From an uncultured bacterium (GTDB taxonomy: Bacteria; Actinomycetota; Coriobacteriia; Coriobacteriales; Coriobacteriaceae), in assembly GCA_905214525.1 (NCBI GenBank), contig CAJMMN010000015.1, forward strand, positions 1 to 56,987: a stretch of DNA of 56,987 nucleotides, read 5' to 3'. The notes below the pieces were generated by a model that saw only the letters and a program-made list of their open reading frames with translations, did not search any database and was not told the DNA's origin. Every line of letters starts with the position of its first letter. Positions within the stretch are counted from its first letter, which is position 1. The position numbers were made by a program, and so were the translations under genes. Below, in pieces: positions 52,179 to 56,987 of this stretch.

Positions 52179-53219
52179 ATGAGAAGCCGGCTTTCCATGG
52201 CATACGACGAATCGGGGCGCGCCGCGCGGTGTCGCGTCGTGACGGCGCTGCTCGCTGTTGCCCTCATCGTGCTCGTCGGGGCCAACCTGTGCATCGGGAG
52301 CGTGCTCGTGCCCGCAGACCACATCCCCGGCATCCTTTCGGGCGGCGCGGCCAATTCCATGGAAAGTCAGGTCATCTGGGAGATTCGCCTGCCGCGCGTG
52401 CTTTCAGCCGTGCTTCTCGGCGGGGCACTTTCGCTTTCCGGGTTCCTGCTGCAGACGTTTTTCAACAACCCCATCGCCGACCCGTTCATCTTGGGCGTCT
52501 CCTCGGGCGCAAAGTTCGTCGTCGCGCTTACGATGATCGTACTTCTAGGCGCGAACCAGGCCATGTCCTCGCCGGCCATGGTGGCCGCAGCGTTTCTGGG
52601 CTCGCTTATCACCATCGGCTTCGTGCTCCTCATCGCACGGCGCATAAGTTCCATGGCCATGCTCATCGTGGCGGGCGTCATGGTGGGATACATCTGCTCG
52701 GCGGCGACGAACTTCCTCATCGCCTTCGCCGACGACCAGTCCATCGTGAACCTGCACAACTGGTCTTTGGGTAGCTTCTCGGGTTCGAGCTGGGACGACA
52801 TCGCGGTCATCGCGGTCGTGGTGATCACCGTGAGCGCATGCGTATTCACGATATCGAAGCCCCTTTCCGCCTTCCAGCTGGGAGAAGCCTACGCGAAAAG
52901 CGTCGGCGTGAACGTCGAACGCTTCCGCGTGGTGCTCGTCCTTCTAGCGAGCATGCTCTCCGCCTGCGTGACCGCGTTCGCTGGTCCGGTGTCGTTCGTA
53001 GGCATCGCGGTTCCGCATCTCGTGAAGTCGGCGCTAAAGTCGTCGAAGCCCATCCGCGTGATTCCTGCGTGCTTCTTGGGAGGCGCCATCTTCTGCGCGG
53101 GCTGCGATTTGATCGCGCGCACGCTGTTCTCTCCCGTCGAGCTTTCCATCAGCGCCGTCACCGCCATCTTCGGCGCTCCGGTGGTTATCGCGCTCATGTT
53201 GAAGAAGCGGGTGAGGTAG
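52179..53219 (+). CDS. FecCD/BtuC-type ABC permease
   Basis: A 346-residue permease with about ten hydrophobic segments, of the iron-siderophore/heme/cobalamin uptake family. Typical blocks are IWEIRLPRVLSAVLLGGALSLSGFLLQTFFNNPIADPFILGVSSGAK, the coupling region LGEAYAKSVGVNVERFR, and TAFAGPVSFVGIAVPHLVK with the following R-rich loop. The hydrophilic N-terminus has about 17 residues. It starts five bases after the binding-protein stop, and the ATPase gene follows without a gap. Confidence 0.94.
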   Translation: MRSRLSMAYDESGRAARCRVVTALLAVALIVLVGANLCIGSVLVPADHIPGILSGGAANSMESQVIWEIRLPRVLSAVLLGGALSLSGFLLQTFFNNPIADPFILGVSSGAKFVVALTMIVLLGANQAMSSPAMVAAAFLGSLITIGFVLLIARRISSMAMLIVAGVMVGYICSAATNFLIAFADDQSIVNLHNWSLGSFSGSSWDDIAVIAVVVITVSACVFTISKPLSAFQLGEAYAKSVGVNVERFRVVLVLLASMLSACVTAFAGPVSFVGIAVPHLVKSALKSSKPIRVIPACFLGGAIFCAGCDLIARTLFSPVELSISAVTAIFGAPVVIALMLKKRVR

Positions 53220-54536
53220 ATGGGGGAATTCGTGCCGCGGCCCAAAACGCTCGGAGGGGACATTCCATGCTTAGACAGTCCTGAGCTCGCACGAAAGCGC
53301 CAGAAGGCATTTTCGGCTCGTGCGGAACTGCGCGCGGAACGCCTCTTCCGAGCGGAGCCGAACCTCGAAACTACGGTCGAAACGCAGGCTGACGGAGCGC
53401 CGCTTTTCCACATAAGCGACCTGTCGGCGGGCTACGACAAGAAGGTCGTAGTCGGAGGCGTCGATCTGGAGGTTCGCGCGGGCGACGTCGTGGCGCTCAT
53501 CGGGCCGAACGGCTCGGGCAAGTCGACCATCTTAAAAACCATCACACGCCATCTGGCACCGCTTGCCGGCGCGGTCGAGCTCGACGGGCGGGAGATTTCC
53601 CGATGGAAGACGGCGGAGTTTGCAAAGAACCTTGCCGTTATGCTGACAGATCGCCCCCGGACCGAGCTCCTCACCTGCCGCGATGTCGTAGAGGCGGGAA
53701 GGCACCCCTACACCGGGCGAATGGGCACACTCTCGCCCGACGACCATAGTCGGGTCGACGAGGCCATGAAAACCGCACGTGTGGAAGAGCTCGCCGAGCG
53801 CGACTTCATGCAGATAAGCGACGGGCAACGCCAGCGCGTCATACTCGCACGCGCCATCGCGCAGGATCCGCGTGTGCTCGTGCTCGACGAGCCCACGTCG
53901 TATCTCGATATCCGCTACCAGATCGACCTGCTGCGAATACTTCGCCACCTTGCGAAATCGCGGAATGTGGCTGTCATCATGTCCATCCACGAACTCGAGC
54001 TCGCGCAGAAAAGCGCCGACAAGGTGATTTGCGTGAAGCACGGCCGGGTCTTCCGCGCCGGCGCACCCGAGGACATATTCACGCGCGAGACGATTGGCGA
54101 GCTCTACGGCCTTCAACATGGCACCTTCAACGAGCGCTTCGGCAGCGTAGAAATTGGGCGCCCACACGGCGATGCGCACACGTTCGTCATCGCCGGCGCA
54201 GGTACGGGGTCGGCTGTGTTTCGCCAGCTCATTCGGCAGGGCAAGGCGTTCTACGCGGGCGTTCTGCACGAAGGGGACATCGACTGCGAGCTCGCGCGCG
54301 ACCTGGCGACGGAATGCGTGGCCGAGCGCGCCTTCGAGCCGATCGGGGATAAAACCATAGCCCGCGCCAAAGAGCTCCTCGTCCACTGCGCGCGCCTTAT
54401 TGTGTGCCCCGCCGCCTTCGGCACCATAAACGCCCGCAACGCAGAGCTCGTCGCCTTCGCACGCTCGCATGGTATCGAGGTCATGCGAGCGTGCGAAGGC
54501 GCATCGGAGGATTCCAAATTGGAGTGGGAAGGATAA
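53220..54536 (+). CDS. ABC ATPase (BtuD/FhuC type) with extra N- and C-terminal parts
   Basis: A 438-residue ATPase, far longer than the usual 250-270. Residues 1-62 are an Arg/Glu-rich extension. The ABC domain spans about 62-310: Walker A GPNGSGKST at 95-103, signature ISDGQRQRV at about 199-207 (a variant of LSGGQ), Walker B VLVLDEPTS near 219-227, and the switch His in SIHE. Residues about 318-438 form an additional Rossmann-like domain (FVIAGAGTGSAVFRQLIRQG at its start) with two Cys (HCARLIVC). I do not recognise that domain. The start directly follows the permease stop, with GAGG upstream. Confidence 0.92.
   Translation: MGEFVPRPKTLGGDIPCLDSPELARKRQKAFSARAELRAERLFRAEPNLETTVETQADGAPLFHISDLSAGYDKKVVVGGVDLEVRAGDVVALIGPNGSGKSTILKTITRHLAPLAGAVELDGREISRWKTAEFAKNLAVMLTDRPRTELLTCRDVVEAGRHPYTGRMGTLSPDDHSRVDEAMKTARVEELAERDFMQISDGQRQRVILARAIAQDPRVLVLDEPTSYLDIRYQIDLLRILRHLAKSRNVAVIMSIHELELAQKSADKVICVKHGRVFRAGAPEDIFTRETIGELYGLQHGTFNERFGSVEIGRPHGDAHTFVIAGAGTGSAVFRQLIRQGKAFYAGVLHEGDIDCELARDLATECVAERAFEPIGDKTIARAKELLVHCARLIVCPAAFGTINARNAELVAFARSHGIEVMRACEGASEDSKLEWEG
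54452..54501. repeat. perfect 20-bp inverted repeat inside the ATPase gene
   Basis: 54452-54471 is exactly complementary to 54482-54501 with a 10-base loop. It lies within the last 30 codons of the ATPase gene and encodes protein. Such a stem near the 3' end could stall transcription, protect mRNA, or be a recognition site; no T-run follows. Confidence 0.7.
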
Positions 54537-54553
54537 ACTGGACTTTCTTTTAA

Positions 54554-54646
54554 GGATCCTCAGGCTACAGCTCCTACGCCGGCGAGGTCTCCAAGGCGCC
54601 GGAGAACCTCGTGAACAGGAATTTCCACGCCGACGAGCCCAATTAG
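54554..54646 (+). pseudogene. IS3-family transposase fragment
   Basis: This short frame reads ...YSSYAGEVSKAPENL, then VNRNFHADEPN, then a stop. It matches the segment just before the catalytic WxTDxTEF block of IS3-family OrfB transposases, as I recall it. The first and last parts of the gene are missing: a TAA stands just before it and a TAG just after. It sits between the ATPase gene and the TetR gene, where the composition returns to that of the left flank. A 12-base palindrome (ATTAGGCCTAAT) spans its end and the TetR stop. Confidence 0.75.
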
Positions 54647-54648
54647 GC

Positions 54649-55260
54649 CTAATCCAAGCGAGATTCCAGACTCGACAGGCCATTGAGAGTCAGGTCGTTG
54701 GCGACCTCAGAGACGCGCTCAATAGGAACCGAGCCGTCAGACAGCGCCCACGTGCGATAGATACCGATAATGCCTGACAGCAAAAACGCCAGATAGTAGT
54801 CGAACATCTCATCCTTAAGGCCTTGGGGCAGCAGATTGCGCTCGGCAATCTCGTGCTCGAGAGGTGCACGAAGACGAGCCATAAAATCATCGAGCGGAAT
54901 GTTCTCGATCAGCTGACGATTGAGCACCAGGTTGTTGCATAACGCCTCGTTAACGGTTTTAAAGAAGGTCGCCGCCGCTCCCAGGGCGCGCTCGTTGGTG
55001 TCACCGTCCATTGAAGCAAGCGTTTTCTCGACCGAGTCGACAATCATCTCCACCACATCGACGGCAATGGCATCGAGCAGGCCGTCGACCGTACCAAAGT
55101 GAACGTAAAAGGTCTTGCGGTCGACATTGGCCTCGCGCGCGATGGCACTCACCGTAATGTCTGCCAGCGGCTTTTCCATGAGCAGGCGCTCGAAAGCGGA
55201 AAGGATGGCATTGCGGCTGCGAACGATGCGGCGATCAATACGCGGTTTGCTGGTGGCCAT
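54649..55260 (-). CDS. TetR/AcrR-family transcriptional regulator
   Basis: A 203-residue repressor-type protein. The N-terminal helix-turn-helix domain is complete (IVRSRNAILSAFERLLMEKPLADITVSAIAREANVDRKTFYVHFGTVDGLLDAI); the C-terminal ligand-binding domain is helical and unspecific. It resembles the DhaS/AcrR group with a conserved KTFYxHF. ATG 55260 follows GAAGGGAC; the frame extends nine codons upstream without a better site. Its targets are unknown; the flippase-like gene upstream is a neighbour on the same strand. Confidence 0.9.
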   Translation of the reverse strand: MATSKPRIDRRIVRSRNAILSAFERLLMEKPLADITVSAIAREANVDRKTFYVHFGTVDGLLDAIAVDVVEMIVDSVEKTLASMDGDTNERALGAAATFFKTVNEALCNNLVLNRQLIENIPLDDFMARLRAPLEHEIAERNLLPQGLKDEMFDYYLAFLLSGIIGIYRTWALSDGSVPIERVSEVANDLTLNGLSSLESRLD

Positions 55261-55376
55261 GGGCGTGTCCCTTCGATATGCGGGCATTCATCAACAGATG
55301 AGAGATAATCTACGTAAGAGGATTATCCCCCATCCGGCACAAAAAAGCCCGGCAATATGAAGAACGCACGACTGCC

Positions 55377-56684
55377 CTACTGCGACTTAGGGTGCTTCTT
55401 CTTATTGAGTGCCGACGGAGATACGCGAATACCGTCGCCTGTCTGGCGCACATAGGCTTTATGAGCCGGCTTAGCGGTCCCAGAAGCCTTCTGAGCGTGC
55501 TTCTTGGGATCAACGGTAACAGCATTCGTGGGGTGCGGCTTAGTGGGCGCAGAGGGCGTCTGAGGCGTGCGGCCGAGTTTGCGCATCACGCGATCCCAGC
55601 GCGCATGGATGCTCTCGTTGTGGGCGCTCTTAAGGCCCAACAGGGGCGCAGCCAAAATGGTCGGCGCAATAAACGTAATGAGGCGCCACAGCAGATAACC
55701 GGCGGTCGACGCCGACCCAAAGAAATGACCCAGGAACAGCGCGAAGCCACCCTCGGCACCGCCGGTGCCACCGGGCAGGGGAACAGCAGAGCTCAGCAGC
55801 TGGACAAAGGCGCTCGCGGCCATGACCGAAAAAAAGTCGACCTCGTGGTGGCCAAAGGCAAGCATCAGGAAATACGGCACGAGGTAGAAAAACGCGAGCT
55901 GCAACATGGTGATGACCACCGTGAGCAGCATGGACGAAAAGTGGCCGGCTGAAAGCTTGAACTTCTCGGAGAAGGAGTAGATTTCGCCGTCGACAAACGT
56001 GCGCCATCCCTCGATCTTAGTGGCCGAGACACCAATGCGCTCAAGCCAATTGATGATGCAATGGGCGACGCGCGTGACGGTCTTAGGCATGAGCGCGACG
56101 GCGAAGATGCCAAGCAAGATGCAGCAGTGCCCACCAAAGCTAAAGACACACAGCAGCGTCATGTCGCCATAGCGCTCGGCAAAAAACGGCATGCGAGCAA
56201 GCAGTAGGATAGCGCCCCAGGCAACGAGGCCAAACTGATACACGATAAAGCGCGTGAATTGCGTGGCTCCAGCCTCGCCGACATTTTGGCCCGCTTTGGT
56301 CAAGCGGTAGATCTGGGCAGGCGTAGAGCCCATCATCATGGGCGTCAGGTTGCCAAAGAAAATGCCACTCGCCTCGACCGAGATCAGATCGCGAATGCCG
56401 ACGGGTGAATTGGGGTCGAGCCAGACGGCGATCGCATAGGCCACAATGCCAAAGAACAGATACATGAACATGCAAAGACACGCGACAACGAGCCAGGGCG
56501 CCTGGACGCTCGACATAGCAGCCCAGAACTGCCCCATCTGCCCGGTTACCACCAGATAGACGATATAACCCACCAGCACAACGCCGATAAAGATTGCGCC
56601 GCGGCGTGCGCTCTTATTGTCATCGCCGCCCGAGGCCTCAACCTCGACCTGGGGCTTGGACGTATGCTGAGAGGACTCCGTCAT
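55377..56684 (-). CDS. flippase-like integral membrane protein (UPF0104/LPG synthase TM region)
   Basis: A 435-residue membrane protein with a short charged N-terminus, about eight hydrophobic segments, and a cytoplasmic Lys/Pro-rich C-terminus of some 80 residues. Motifs such as GNLTPMMMGSTPAQIYRL and PLPGGTGGAEGGFALFL are typical of the lysylphosphatidylglycerol synthase transmembrane/flippase-like family (AglD, YbhN). No catalytic acyltransferase domain is attached, so a lipid flipping or transport role is plausible, not shown. AGAAGGAG before ATG 56684 fixes the start; the upstream extension to 56750 lacks one. Confidence 0.88.
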   Translation of the reverse strand: MTESSQHTSKPQVEVEASGGDDNKSARRGAIFIGVVLVGYIVYLVVTGQMGQFWAAMSSVQAPWLVVACLCMFMYLFFGIVAYAIAVWLDPNSPVGIRDLISVEASGIFFGNLTPMMMGSTPAQIYRLTKAGQNVGEAGATQFTRFIVYQFGLVAWGAILLLARMPFFAERYGDMTLLCVFSFGGHCCILLGIFAVALMPKTVTRVAHCIINWLERIGVSATKIEGWRTFVDGEIYSFSEKFKLSAGHFSSMLLTVVITMLQLAFFYLVPYFLMLAFGHHEVDFFSVMAASAFVQLLSSAVPLPGGTGGAEGGFALFLGHFFGSASTAGYLLWRLITFIAPTILAAPLLGLKSAHNESIHARWDRVMRKLGRTPQTPSAPTKPHPTNAVTVDPKKHAQKASGTAKPAHKAYVRQTGDGIRVSPSALNKKKHPKSQ

Positions 56685-56792
56685 GAGACTCCTTCTAACA
56701 GTCAAAATATCTTGGTTATTGTACCCGTAAGGGCCATAGGCAGAACGCAAAGCTCTTGTTCAAACGGGAATGACAGACAGTTGTTTGATAAT

Positions 56793-56824
56793 AAAAAACC
56801 CGGCCTTCCGTGGAAAGACCGGGT
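56793..56824 (-). terminator. intrinsic terminator after tRNA-Glu
   Basis: On the minus strand ACCCGGTCTTTCC pairs with GGAAGGCCGGGT with one mismatched position, followed by TTTTTT. It lies just after the tRNA 3' end. Confidence 0.85.
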
Positions 56825-56834
56825 ATCAGATGCG

Positions 56835-56911
56835 TGGTAGCCCGTACCAGATTCGAACTGGTGATCTCCGCCTTGAGAGGGCGGCGTCCTAAACCGCTAG
56901 ACGAACGGGCC
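56835..56911 (-). tRNA. tRNA-Glu (anticodon CUC)
   Basis: On the minus strand the acceptor arm GGCCCGT pairs with ACGGGCT (with one G-T at the end); the anticodon stem is CCGCC/GGCGG with loop CTCTCAA, giving anticodon CTC. The T-arm has TTCGAAT. CCA is encoded at 56837-56835. A second copy lies immediately upstream. Confidence 0.93.
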
Positions 56912-56933
56912 ATAGGCCTCGGCAGAAAAGAAG

Positions 56934-56987
56934 TGGTAGCCCGTACCAGATTCGAACTGGTGATCTCCGCCTTGAGAGGGCGGCGTC
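56934..56987 (-). tRNA. tRNA-Glu (anticodon CUC), partial at window end
   Basis: The sequence is identical to the 3' part of the neighbouring tRNA-Glu over all visible bases, including CCA, T-arm, and anticodon stem-loop. The 5' part lies outside the window. Confidence 0.9.

Larger units (their letters stand above)
31900..54646. mobile_element. putative acquired corrinoid island (boundaries approximate)
   Basis: From about 31,900-32,050 to 54,646 the DNA differs from its flanks. Phe is written almost only as TTC, whereas the flanking glycogen genes use TTT freely. The text is dominated by GCGCGC-type runs, and no GGGAC-type intergenic palindromes occur. All genes concern corrinoid synthesis or import. 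The left side has a truncated repeat and a C9 run (32009-32017); the right side has an IS3-type transposase fragment. No integrase, flanking tRNA or direct repeats were seen, so this is an inference and the true ends may differ. Confidence 0.5.

Noticed and set aside
55320..55352. Terminator between the flippase-like gene and the TetR gene
   Set aside because: A T-run is present on the minus strand after GCCGGGC, but the stem is only four clear pairs, so I did not list it.

Overview
The window looks like chromosomal DNA of a high-GC Gram-positive of the class Coriobacteriia. Collinsella is my best guess, from the style of the housekeeping proteins and the glycogen gene set; this rests on recognition, not on a search. 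Apart from clipped material at both edges the genes are intact and dense.

Left part (1 to about 15,100): thiamine pyrophosphokinase and a HAD phosphatase on the minus strand, then a complete glycogen set on the plus strand in the order glgB, glgP, glgC, glgD, glgA. It is followed by a fused GH13 amylase/GH77 glucanotransferase gene. GlgB and GlgA carry unusual histone H1-like Lys/Ala/Thr tails. A repeated TGGTAAAAC half-site lies upstream of glgB and of the amylase gene and could mark a shared sugar regulon.

Middle part (15,100 to 31,900): housekeeping genes. These are an FmdB-type zinc ribbon, the minus-strand series priA, def, fmt and rsmB, then gltX, metK, L-serine dehydratase, an L,D-transpeptidase, and a MacAB-type export operon of adaptor, ATPase and permease. 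Almost every intergenic gap here holds a long, nearly perfect inverted repeat, several containing GGGAC-type cores.

Island (about 31,900 to 54,650): a corrinoid gene cluster. Seventeen minus-strand genes (cbiF, cbiD, cbiL, cbiG, cbiH, cbiET, cbiA, cobT, cobU, cobS, a CobU-like/CobC fusion, cbiB, cobD, cbiP, btuR, cbiC, cbiJ) are joined by overlaps or gaps of at most 1 base. They cover the anaerobic route from cobalt-precorrin-2 to adenosylcobalamin, including lower-ligand attachment. Divergent from them, a strong promoter, a cobalamin riboswitch and a terminator precede a plus-strand operon: a Tat-exported lipoprotein CbiK chelatase, a small lipoprotein, and a BtuF/BtuC/BtuD-like ABC importer whose parts carry extra domains. 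The island lacks the intergenic palindromes of the flanks, prefers TTC over TTT, and ends beside an IS3-type transposase relic, which together suggest acquisition.

Right edge: a TetR regulator, a flippase-like membrane protein, and tandem tRNA-Glu(CUC) genes, the second cut by the window end.
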